From: CAZDGB01 sp964504645
GTDB taxonomy: Bacteria > Planctomycetota > Planctomycetia > Planctomycetales > Planctomycetaceae
Direction: 5' to 3'
Assembly (NCBI GenBank): GCA_964504645.1
Contig: CAZDGB010000001.1
Coordinates: 1-64,000 of the forward strand
DNA: 64,000 bases
The notes under the pieces were generated by a model. That model did no database searches. It saw only the letters and a list, made by a program, of their open reading frames with translations, and had not been told where the DNA came from. Positions 17,208 to 24,474 of the stretch are shown here, in pieces (the first letter of the stretch is position 1; every line of letters starts with the position of its first letter). A program made the translations under genes and the position numbers.

Positions 17208-18785
17208 TCAAGACTCTGCGGTGCCTAGCGCTTCCGGAGTCTCAATATGCACCGCTTTGTAGCCGCCGATCGACTTGAAATAGAGAATCAGCAGCAGATA
17301 GCACACGGCCATCGTCAACGGCACGTAGGCGGTGAGTTTCAGCGCCATCTTTCCGCCGTAGATGCCGGCTTCCTGCACGGGCTTCTTGTCCTCGGGAGCG
17401 AACGGTTTGGCCGCGTGCCACCAATCGTTCAATTGCGTGAAATTGGTGTCGGTGCGGCCTTCCTTCTCCAACAATTCACCGACGCGCTGCAACTCCTTGC
17501 CGTTGTCGTCCAGCACGCCAACCTTAGCTCCGTCGAGTCCGATCGTCTTGAAGCCGAAGAACTCGCTTTCCTTGTTCGCCTTGTAGCGGGAATAGGCGTC
17601 GGGCGAGACCTGCTGCAATTGATGCGAGGCGTTGTAGTCCTGCTTGAAGCCGATCGCGGGGCCGCCCAGCAGCCCGGCGGACAGCATCCCCGCCGCGCCC
17701 AGCATGCCGATCGACACGGCTCCCCCCTTGGGATATCGCTCTGAGGCGACGGCCAACATGGTTGGCCACAGGAACGTCTTGCCGAGGGCATAGACGGTAG
17801 CCGCCACGACGCACATCTCCACGGTCGTCGCGGCGCCGAGCATCGTCAACCCAATCGCGCCGAGGACGCCGCTGGCGAACAGCAGCCCGAGCGGAGAAAT
17901 CCGATGCACGATCGGTCCGGCGACGAAGCGGAGCAGAAACATCAAGAGCGACGTGTAGACGAACAGCGCCAAGCCGGCACCGGGGCTGCCCATGATGGCG
18001 CCGGTGATCTTGGCGATCCAGGAATCGGTTCCCAGTTCGACGTAGCCGACCATCGCATGAATGATGAGCAGCACGATCATCAGCGGCGCGAAGAGCGTGC
18101 CAACCATTTCGGCGAACGACACGCCGGCCGATTCCGCTTCTGATTTCGGGAAACGCTGGCCCAACAGCATCGCGCCGTAGATCACTACGGGGATGAGGAA
18201 CAGCGACATTTGAATTTTCCAATCGACTGGCGCGACCAAGACGGTTCCCCCTTCGTCGGTCTTGCCGGCCATGAAGAACGACGCCAGGCCGCCCAACACC
18301 AGCCCGGCCGGCCAGCCCGCGTGCAGAATGTTGAGGTAATGCGTCTTGTTTTTCGGGAACAGCGTAGCTGTCAGCGGATTGACGACCGCTTCGCAGAGGC
18401 CGTTGCCGACCGCGAAAATGAACATACCCCAGAAGAGGCAACTGAACGCGGCGTCTTTGCCGCCGAACTCGAATGCCATCGGTGCGGCGAGCGTGAGAAT
18501 CCCCGAAGCGAAGTGCAGCAGAAACGCCGTCACCATCAGCTTGCCGTAGCCGAACTTGTCGGCGATGAGTGAACTGAGGAGGATCACGATGCCGCCGCCC
18601 GTCAGGCCGCCGCCGGTGATGGTGCCGAGTTCCGTCATCGTGAAGCCGAACTGGTTGGCCCATTGAACTAGGATGCCGCCGCGGACGGAAAACCCGACCC
18701 CCGCCGCGAGAATGGCCATGAACCCGGCCCAGAGCAGGCGGTAAGCGTTCGTCGCGACAGCACCGGCTTCAGATGGCGCACTCAT
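17208..18785 (-). CDS. MFS transporter with a large late soluble loop
   Basis: About 525 residues from the ATG at 18785, which has AGGA eight bases upstream; a longer open frame reaches 18887. Twelve predicted helices fit the major facilitator superfamily (LLWAGFMAILAAGVGFSVRGG, then LSSLIADKFGYGK as the loop 2-3 signature). Hydrophilic sequence of roughly 110 residues (QDYNASHQLQQVSPDAYSRY to KPVQEAGIYGG) separates the penultimate helices, which is unusual. The overall pattern recalls sugar or nucleoside:H+ symporters of the FucP type, but the substrate is unknown. The gene is monocistronic, with about 125 bp upstream of the glycosyltransferase start. Confidence 0.85.
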   Translation of the reverse strand: MSAPSEAGAVATNAYRLLWAGFMAILAAGVGFSVRGGILVQWANQFGFTMTELGTITGGGLTGGGIVILLSSLIADKFGYGKLMVTAFLLHFASGILTLAAPMAFEFGGKDAAFSCLFWGMFIFAVGNGLCEAVVNPLTATLFPKNKTHYLNILHAGWPAGLVLGGLASFFMAGKTDEGGTVLVAPVDWKIQMSLFLIPVVIYGAMLLGQRFPKSEAESAGVSFAEMVGTLFAPLMIVLLIIHAMVGYVELGTDSWIAKITGAIMGSPGAGLALFVYTSLLMFLLRFVAGPIVHRISPLGLLFASGVLGAIGLTMLGAATTVEMCVVAATVYALGKTFLWPTMLAVASERYPKGGAVSIGMLGAAGMLSAGLLGGPAIGFKQDYNASHQLQQVSPDAYSRYKANKESEFFGFKTIGLDGAKVGVLDDNGKELQRVGELLEKEGRTDTNFTQLNDWWHAAKPFAPEDKKPVQEAGIYGGKMALKLTAYVPLTMAVCYLLLILYFKSIGGYKAVHIETPEALGTAES

Positions 18786-18946
18786 GGCGTGGGTCCTGTT
18801 CGAGGGGGCGGATTTTTGGGAGAATCGCTGGCAGGCAGTCACCGCATGGAAACGGGGATTGTATTGCCCCCGGCAACCCTTTTCCACGATTGAGAACCGC
18901 GGTGCGCGGACTTTCCACCGATTTCCGCGGCCGGATCGCGTCGTAA

Positions 18947-18967
18947 CGACAAGCTGCCAGCTTGTCG
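18947..18967. repeat. Perfect 21-nt palindrome between MFS and xer genes
   Basis: CGACAAGCTG and CAGCTTGTCG are separated by one base. It has no T-run. It lies in the gap between the MFS start and the xer stop and could be an operator or a short intergenic repeat. Confidence 0.75.
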
Positions 18968-19014
18968 CTCCTGCGTGTTGGAACCCACATCCGGGAGAAA
19001 GGGGAAGCCGCCGC

Positions 19015-19944
19015 CTACTTCCCGGCCGCCACGCGTTTCTGGTTCTGCACGGCGTGCGGGTGGGCTTTTTCGTAGGTGTCCTTGAGACGCCGCGTGCTGA
19101 CGTGGGTGTAGATCTGCGTCGTCGTCAGGCTCTTGTGGCCGAGCATTTCCTGCACGCTGCGTAAATCGGCCCCGCCGTCCAGCAAATGCGTGGCGAACGT
19201 GTGCCGCAGCGTGTGCGGCGTCGTCTGCTTGTCGAGGCCCGTCAGCTTGAGATATTTCTCCAGCATGCGGCCGATGCTCCGGGTTGTCAGCCGTTCGCCG
19301 AAGCGATTCAGGAACAAAGCGTCCTTGTCGTCTTCGGGAGCGTCGAGGCTCGGTTCGCGGACTTCGAGCCAGCGGTCAAGCGCCTTCGACGCATGCCGCC
19401 CGACGGGGGCAATGCGTTCCTTCCGCCCCTTGCCGAGCACCCGCAGGATGTTGGCGTCGCGGTCCCAACTGGCGAGATCGAGGCCGACCAGTTCCGCGAC
19501 GCGCAGCCCGGCGGAGTACATCGTCTCCAGAATGGCCCGGTCGCGCAGGCCTTCGGGTTCATTCGCCGGCGGCGCTTCGAGCAGCGTGATGATCTGCTCG
19601 GTCGTCAAGAAGTGGGGCAGCTTGCGGCCGGTGCGCGGCGTCCGCAACGCCTTTGCCGGGTTCGTGGTGACGAGTTGTTCCCGCTGGCAATAGCGGAAGA
19701 AACTCCGCAGGCAGGCGAGCCGGCGGGCCATCGTCGTCTTGGCGTAATCGCATTCATGCAGATACGCCACGTAGCCGCGGAGCATCGCCGTATCGACTTC
19801 GCCGGGCGCGGGAAACCGGCCCACGCGGTCGGCGAGGTAGTCGAGCAGGCTGTTGAAGTCTTCGGAGTACGACTTGAGCGTCAACTCCGAGGCGTTTCGC
19901 TCGATCTTGAGATACCGCAGGAAGCCGTCGATTGCGGTGTGCAT
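19015..19944 (-). CDS. xerC: XerC/XerD-type tyrosine recombinase
   Basis: 309 residues, the usual length for Xer proteins that resolve chromosome dimers at dif with FtsK. Catalytic residues are visible: R148 (SAGLRVAEL), K172 (LGKGRKER), H244 and R247 (HTLRHTFATHLL), H270 (LGHKSLTTTQ) and nucleophile Y279 (IYTHV). The N-terminal SAM-like core-binding domain spans about residues 1-95. An upstream extension to 20010 begins with TTG and is read from an intergenic repeat (PTHNPQPTN), so the start at 19944 is preferred. XerC versus XerD cannot be decided from this copy alone. No dif-like site was recognised nearby. Confidence 0.9.
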   Translation of the reverse strand: MHTAIDGFLRYLKIERNASELTLKSYSEDFNSLLDYLADRVGRFPAPGEVDTAMLRGYVAYLHECDYAKTTMARRLACLRSFFRYCQREQLVTTNPAKALRTPRTGRKLPHFLTTEQIITLLEAPPANEPEGLRDRAILETMYSAGLRVAELVGLDLASWDRDANILRVLGKGRKERIAPVGRHASKALDRWLEVREPSLDAPEDDKDALFLNRFGERLTTRSIGRMLEKYLKLTGLDKQTTPHTLRHTFATHLLDGGADLRSVQEMLGHKSLTTTQIYTHVSTRRLKDTYEKAHPHAVQNQKRVAAGK

Positions 19945-20016
19945 GGTGGGGAGGAAGTTTGTGGGTTGGGGGTTGTGGGTCGGAGGATGTCGCTCGGCCT
20001 CGGTTAGCAAACGTTT

Positions 20017-20064
20017 GAGCCCGAAGCGCTAGCGAGGATGGGGTCTCGCTGGCGCTTCGGGCTC
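20017..20064. repeat. Intergenic hairpin, GAGCCCGAAGCGC family
   Basis: Arms at 20017-20036 and 20045-20064 pair almost fully with an 8-base loop. It lies upstream of the xer gene and downstream of the small 83-residue gene on the same strand. Confidence 0.85.
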
Positions 20065-20101
20065 CCTTGATACCAGCCTCCAACCAACCACCCTCAACCC
20101 A

Positions 20102-20353
20102 CTAATTCTCCAGCTTCTCCCGGAAGCGATGCTTCCCGGTGTGCGGCTCGGGAACGGCGGACGACTGCGAAGCGGGCTGGCCTTGCACGCGCTGGCTCAG
20201 GACGGCGGCGTCGTACCAACTGAAGCTCAGCTCCGGGTCCGAAGCGTAGCGGCCGAGCGTCTGCAGCAGCGTCTCGACGCTATTGTCGTCGTAGAGGAAG
20301 ACGTAGCGTTCCCCGTTCTTCATCAGCGCCAGCACGTTCACGCCGCGAGCCAT
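20102..20353 (-). CDS. Small hypothetical protein
   Basis: 83 residues starting MARGVNVLALMKNGERYVFL. The frame is open upstream to 20476, but GGAAGG about nine bases before the ATG at 20353 supports this start. The core has a strand-rich beginning (VLALMKNGERYVFLYDDNSV) and a helix, then SWYDAAVLSQRV and a basic tail. It lies 94 bp downstream of the lipoprotein gene on the same strand. No domain is recognised. Confidence 0.65.
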   Translation of the reverse strand: MARGVNVLALMKNGERYVFLYDDNSVETLLQTLGRYASDPELSFSWYDAAVLSQRVQGQPASQSSAVPEPHTGKHRFREKLEN

Positions 20354-20447
20354 GGTTCTTCGCCTTCCGTTGGAGTGAACGATAGCGCTGTTCGAAACTC
20401 TAACTTCCAAAGATTTGGCGTTTGGAATTTGGAGCTTGCTTCCTGGC

Positions 20448-21506
20448 TTATCGGTATTTTCGCATCTTGAACACAACCCGTTTCCGGGCTTCGCCGCCGT
20501 GCAGTTGCAGCATTTCGACGATCATCACGTGGGCCGTAAAACGAATAAAGTCCTCGCTGCGAATGAGGTGGGCTTCCCAGCCGCCGGCCCGCAAATCGCC
20601 GCTCAACTCGACGAAATCGCGCAACCGGGCCGTCAGCTTCGCATCCGCACCGTCGAACATTCGCGTGTACGACATGAGGGGTTGTGTCGGATCGAACGGC
20701 ATCGCGTTCATCGGCAGCCCGGCGACCGGCCCGAGAGTCTTCGTGAACCCCGGAATCTCCTCGGCATTCTCGCTGACGTGCGGCGGCCGCGACGGAAAGA
20801 CTTTCGGACCGCCGAACTCCGGCGGCACTTCCTCGAGTTCGCCCGACTGCGGCGCGACGAGACGCCGCGGCGCCCCCTCTTCGCCGTAGAGCAGAAACTC
20901 CGGCAGGCTCACGGGCCGCGCATCGCCCGGCAACTCGTCGTCCGGCGATTGACCCCGCGAGACGGTGATCGGGGTCTCGGGCGGGCACGATTCGTACATT
21001 CCCGGCGGGCACGGGTGCCCTTTGGGCTTTTTCTTGAACAGGCTGAAGCGCGGCGGCGGCTTGACGAGTTCCCGGGCCGCTTCATCCCCCGGAATGCCGG
21101 GATAGAACTGCCACGGCCGCGGCGAATACCACGAGACCTGCAACCCGATGCGCGGCGGATAGTACGGCTCGTAATCGGTGACGGCCCCCACCGCGACGGC
21201 GTCCGCATTCAACAATTGGCACAATTTCAGCACGTCGCCCGGGTTGTTCATCTGCAGTTGGTGGTCGAACATCGTCTGCTCCACCACGCCCAGCGGGATC
21301 ACCTGAAATCCCGGCGTCTTCTGGAGTTCGGTGTAGTACGCCAACGCGAACCGGCGTCCGTCGACCGCGCGCTCCTGGCTCAGATTGAAGAAGGGGACAA
21401 CGGCGACGGTCGTCAGCCCGACGACGGGGTTCGTCACCCCGACCTCGAACATCACGCACCCGCACAACAGCGGCAGCCAAGCCGCGCCCCAGAAAACCCG
21501 TCGCAC
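20448..21506 (-). CDS. Lipoprotein with a CsgG/LpoB-like core
   Basis: 352 residues from a GTG preceded by a G7 tract (purine-rich ribosome-binding site). The signal peptide ends in LLCGC, a plausible lipobox with an unusual Cys. The mature N-terminus TTVAVVPFFNLSQERAVDG, followed by FALAYYTELQKTPGFQVIP and LLNADAVAVGAVTDYEPYYPP, matches the TolB/CsgG/LpoB/GNA1162-type fold. A long proline- and charge-rich middle region follows (about residues 145-270). The C-terminus is strand-rich (LIRSEDFIRFTAHVMIVEML). The family includes penicillin-binding protein activators and secretion lipoproteins; the specific role is unknown. Confidence 0.8.
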   Translation of the reverse strand: MRRVFWGAAWLPLLCGCVMFEVGVTNPVVGLTTVAVVPFFNLSQERAVDGRRFALAYYTELQKTPGFQVIPLGVVEQTMFDHQLQMNNPGDVLKLCQLLNADAVAVGAVTDYEPYYPPRIGLQVSWYSPRPWQFYPGIPGDEAARELVKPPPRFSLFKKKPKGHPCPPGMYESCPPETPITVSRGQSPDDELPGDARPVSLPEFLLYGEEGAPRRLVAPQSGELEEVPPEFGGPKVFPSRPPHVSENAEEIPGFTKTLGPVAGLPMNAMPFDPTQPLMSYTRMFDGADAKLTARLRDFVELSGDLRAGGWEAHLIRSEDFIRFTAHVMIVEMLQLHGGEARKRVVFKMRKYR

Positions 21507-21643
21507 AATTCCCCCCCTGGCGAACAGATTCCGCTGTCTTCACTATCGGAATTTTCGGCAGAGGAACTTCAATCGATGAACTTTGCGCAACCGGAAAGGT
21601 TGGGGAAAGGCATCTCTCGCAAAGAGGAGGGAAAAAGCTTTTC

Positions 21644-21729
21644 GCACAGAGGCACAGAGGCCACAGAGAGAAACAAACTCTTTGAAATTCGCTTCTTGAT
21701 TTTCTCTGTGCCCTCTGTGTCTCTGTGCA
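21644..21729. repeat. Intergenic hairpin, CACAGAGG family
   Basis: The left arm (21644-21670) carries three CACAGAG units. The right arm (21701-21729) carries their complements (CTCTGTG). The loop is about 30 bases, A+T-rich. It fills most of the 260-bp gap between the lipoprotein and dehydrogenase genes. Confidence 0.88.
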
Positions 21730-21766
21730 GAAACCTGCTTTCTGCTTTGTGGCTTTCTGCCGGTAC

Positions 21767-22798
21767 TCAACCCACCAACCGGTGCCATTTGGCCTGGAAG
21801 CTCGGTTTGTCGAGGACTTCGCGGTTGACGATGCCGTGCGGCGGTTTGTGCTGGAGGACGTCCAGGAATCCCTGGCAGGCGACGCGGCCGATATCGCGGT
21901 AGAGCTCGTCGGTCCAGGCGATGCAGTGCGGAGCGAGCAGCACGTTGTCGAGGTCGGCATACGGCGGCGGCACGGTCAGCGGCTCGTCCACGAAGCAGTC
22001 GATGGCGGCCCCGGCGATCGCCTTGCGATGCAGCGCCTCGTAGAGCGCCGCGTCGTCGATGATGCCGCCGCGGGCCGTGTTGATGACGTACGCCGTCCGC
22101 TTCATCAGCGCGATTTCCTTCGCGCCGATCAGGTTCCGCGTCTGGTCCGTCAGCGGGCAATGCAGCGACACGAAGTCCGCTTCCTCCAGCAGCTCCGGCA
22201 GCGAGACCGCCCGGCAGCCCGCCTGCGCCGCGGCGTCCGGCGTGAGGAATGGATCGAACACGAGCGGCGTCTGCATGCCGAACGCGGCCAACAGCCGGAC
22301 GACTTCGCGGCCGATGCCCCCGAAGCCGACGACGCCGAGCGTCCGCTCGCGGAGTTCGCTCCCCATATAATGGCTGCGCACGTCCCACCGTGCCTCGCGC
22401 ACCAGCCGGTCCTTGATGAGGAAATGGTGCGAGATGGCGATCATCCAGCCGACGGTCGCCTCCGCGACGGGACGATCCACGGCTCCGGCGGCGATCGTCA
22501 GCAGCACATCATTTGCCGTGCACGCCGCGACGTCGACGTTGTCGTACCCGACGCCGAACCGCGCCAGCAGCAAGAGGTTTTCCGCATGCGACAGCGTCTG
22601 AACCGTCGTCCGCGGCGTGAGCACGAGAACGCCGTTCGCGTCGCCGATCTGGTCCGCCCCGATCTGGGGCCGATGCTCGCGGAACTTCGAGAGTTCGATG
22701 CCGTGCGCATCCCGCAGCCGATCGAGGCCGATGTCCTGGAATTTGAGCTGTCCGGTGGAGTCGTAAAAATCGGCGGTGAGAGCGACGCGAAAGGCCAT
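21767..22798 (-). CDS. D-isomer-specific 2-hydroxyacid dehydrogenase
   Basis: 343 residues, NAD-dependent, of the phosphoglycerate dehydrogenase / glyoxylate reductase family. Landmarks: FGVGYDNVDVAACTANDVL, the Rossmann motif LGVVGFGGIGREV, a substrate-binding Arg in INTARGGIIDD, then the catalytic His in LLAPHCIAWT, with Glu in the DEPL region. The length is that of the short family without an ACT domain, so serine synthesis is only one possibility. The ATG overlaps the stop of the SRP54 M-domain-like gene as TGATG, so translation of the two is probably coupled. Confidence 0.9.
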   Translation of the reverse strand: MAFRVALTADFYDSTGQLKFQDIGLDRLRDAHGIELSKFREHRPQIGADQIGDANGVLVLTPRTTVQTLSHAENLLLLARFGVGYDNVDVAACTANDVLLTIAAGAVDRPVAEATVGWMIAISHHFLIKDRLVREARWDVRSHYMGSELRERTLGVVGFGGIGREVVRLLAAFGMQTPLVFDPFLTPDAAAQAGCRAVSLPELLEEADFVSLHCPLTDQTRNLIGAKEIALMKRTAYVINTARGGIIDDAALYEALHRKAIAGAAIDCFVDEPLTVPPPYADLDNVLLAPHCIAWTDELYRDIGRVACQGFLDVLQHKPPHGIVNREVLDKPSFQAKWHRLVG

Positions 22799-23118
22799 CA
22801 GTCGAAAATCCTCAGTTCGGCGCGCAAGACTTGTTCGTTGTAATCGTGGTAACTGATCAGAAATTGAACGACCGCGCGGTCCGTTACGCCGGCTCCCCGC
22901 GAGATGCGGCGCATCCGTTCGCTGTCGATGGTCTCCACGGGATTCTCTCGCTCCGCCGGTGTCATTGAATCGATGATGCCATAAATCGTTCGGTACTCGC
23001 AAAACGCCGCTGCGGCGTCGGACGGATCACAGCTCCCGTCGATCAGCGACTTTCGCACCGCCGTCATGCCGCGGTCCAGCACTTTTCGATATTCCGACAT
23101 TTTCGCGTGCCACAGCAT
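22798..23118 (-). CDS. Stand-alone SRP54/Ffh M-domain-like protein
   Basis: About 106 residues (100 if the internal ATG at 23100 is used). The sequence from IDSMTPAERENPVETID to SERMRRISRGAGVTDRAV matches the C-terminal RNA-binding helices of Ffh (normally INSMTPEER and SR-RRIA-GSG). The NG GTPase domain and the methionine-rich signal-sequence groove are absent. It overlaps the downstream dehydrogenase by TGATG. It could be a domain that binds SRP RNA or another RNA, or a decayed paralogue. The frame is open further upstream to 23484, but that stretch reads intergenic repeats. Confidence 0.65.
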   Translation of the reverse strand: MLWHAKMSEYRKVLDRGMTAVRKSLIDGSCDPSDAAAAFCEYRTIYGIIDSMTPAERENPVETIDSERMRRISRGAGVTDRAVVQFLISYHDYNEQVLRAELRIFD

Positions 23119-23648
23119 GATTGCGCTTCGCAACCCGAGCGGGGGCCGTAAGGCCCCTGATTGTGCGGGGAAACAATCCCAACTGCAACCAGGTGATGAG
23201 CGTCTCGCAGCGGATGCACGGCTACATGGGAATCCGCTTGGCTGTCCGGAAATTCGGAAAGCCGGATTGGCCACAAAAAGCACAAAATCACAAACAGAAC
23301 GCCGGGCAGATGTGGTCCGAATCCTCGGGGACTGTTTCAGGTTTTCTTTTTTGTGCGTATTTGTGCTACGAACGGTCAGAATCTTTGCGCGGCGCGAAGA
23401 TTCTTCAAAAGCTGTTCCAGAGAAAGCGGGAACGCGGGGCTGCGCCACATGGAGGACGCGGAAGCGCGCGGATTGGGACAGCAAGTCGGCTCACCAGTTT
23501 TGTCCGCGTTTCTCCGCGGGCTTCCAGCCAGCGTCTTTCCGCGTTCCGTTTTTCCTCCTGGATCAGAGATTGCCTGATTCCGGTTGCGGGTATCCCGCGC
23601 TGGGCCTTTTGTGGCTGAAATTGTTCGGCTTGGAATTCCCGGACGATC
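23119..23648. other. 530-bp gap with repeats and no convincing gene
   Basis: Holds a short hairpin GGGGCC / GGCCCC near 23142-23157 and a larger imperfect inverted repeat at 23271-23368 (CCACAAAAAGCACAAAA against TTTTTTGTGC and TTTGTGC). Further GC-rich mirrored stretches follow to about 23600. Long open frames cross it on both strands but read the repeats and have no recognisable protein features. Confidence 0.7.
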
Positions 23649-24102
23649 TCACATGGGAATCCGCATGTACGGTTTCGCAAGACCCTCGTTAAGGATCACC
23701 GACCGCACTTCCTGGAACGCCGCCCGGTCGCTGGGCCACATCAGGCGCGCTTCAACCTCGTCGAGATTCACCCATTCCAGGGACGTGTGTTCGGGATTCA
23801 CCACGGCGTCGTCCTCGGCGCCGACAATCGCGCAAAACATCGGTGCCGTGTTCAGCGTGTCGTTTTCGGGCCGGTAGAAACTGGTGAGCGTGTCGAGCTG
23901 ATAAAACTCTCGCGGCGCCAGTCCGGTTTCCTCCCGCATCTCGCGGAGTGCGCCGCGCCAGGCGACTTCGTTCGGCTCCAGCCCACCGGAAATGAGCTGC
24001 CACGTTCCGCCCATGTACTTCTCTGCGCTGTCCCAGCAACAATTGGTCGCCCGACGCTCGCCGTCGGATGATCAGAACGACCACGAAATAGACGTGCGTC
24101 AT
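23649..24102 (-). pseudogene. Nudix hydrolase split by a frameshift
   Basis: The N-terminal part MTHVYFVVVLIIRRRASGDQ then LLLGQR starts at 24102, with GGAAGAG eight bases upstream of the ATG. The rest (MGGTWQLISGGLEPNEVAWR, then GALREMREETGLAPREF) continues in another frame from about 24014. The full Nudix box GX5EX7REUXEEXGU is intact in the second part (GGLEPNE to REMREETGL). Removing one base near 24017-24026 joins the two into a protein of about 150 residues typical of dATP/NTP pyrophosphohydrolases. It is either a real mutation or a sequencing error. Confidence 0.8.
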
Positions 24103-24186
24103 ACGGTCTCTTCCAAGTCGCGGCGAGCAAAGCCCGGAACCGCAGATGTCGCAGATTCACACAGATTCTGAAGCAGCCGAAAGCGG

Positions 24187-24406
24187 TTGGCCGCAAAGAG
24201 GCGCAAGAGGCTCAAAAAATGATTGGGGGCCCGATTTGAAATCTTGAATTGGGTGGCACGCCCTGAGTCTTCGCAGGGCGTGGGTTTTCGCCCATTCGCC
24301 ACGCCCTGCGAAGCCTCAGGGCGTGCCACCCGAAATGAGGACACATCCCCAAAAATGCCAGACATCGCCATTCCATTTTGCGACTTTTGCGCCTCTTCGT
24401 GGCCAA
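24187..24406. repeat. Middle nested inverted repeat
   Basis: The left arm (24187-24221) contains TTGGCCGCAAAGAGGCGCAA. The right arm (24374-24406) contains TTTTGCGCCTCTTCGTGGCC. Pairing is imperfect but extends for about 30 bases. Confidence 0.82.
24251..24331. repeat. Innermost nested inverted repeat (GGGTGGCACGCCC family)
   Basis: Arms at 24251-24284 and 24299-24331 pair almost fully around a loop of about 14 bases. It is the same family as the hairpin at 5111-5192. The whole 24103-24474 gap is made of these three nested elements and holds no gene. Confidence 0.9.
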
Positions 24407-24474
24407 TCGTCCGTCTTGAATCTGCGAAATCTGCGGTTACTGTCTTCTCCGCTCGCTCCTTCGAAACAGACGCC

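Larger units (their letters stand above)
24138..24438. repeat. Outermost of three nested inverted repeats (CCGCAGAT family)
   Basis: The left arm (24138-24170) reads AACCGCAGATGTCGCAGATT. The right arm (24415-24438) reads its approximate complement (AATCTGCGAAATCTGCGGTT). It encloses two further unrelated inverted repeats. The same family occurs at 30339-30418, 37544-37661 and near 39210. Confidence 0.85.

Noticed and set aside
19945..20010. N-terminal extension of the Xer recombinase
   Set aside because: TTG start and translation of an intergenic repeat; the shorter form has the standard Xer length.
23066..23692. Plus-strand open frame of 208 codons
   Set aside because: Crosses several intergenic repeats and the M-domain gene on the other strand; no protein-like pattern.
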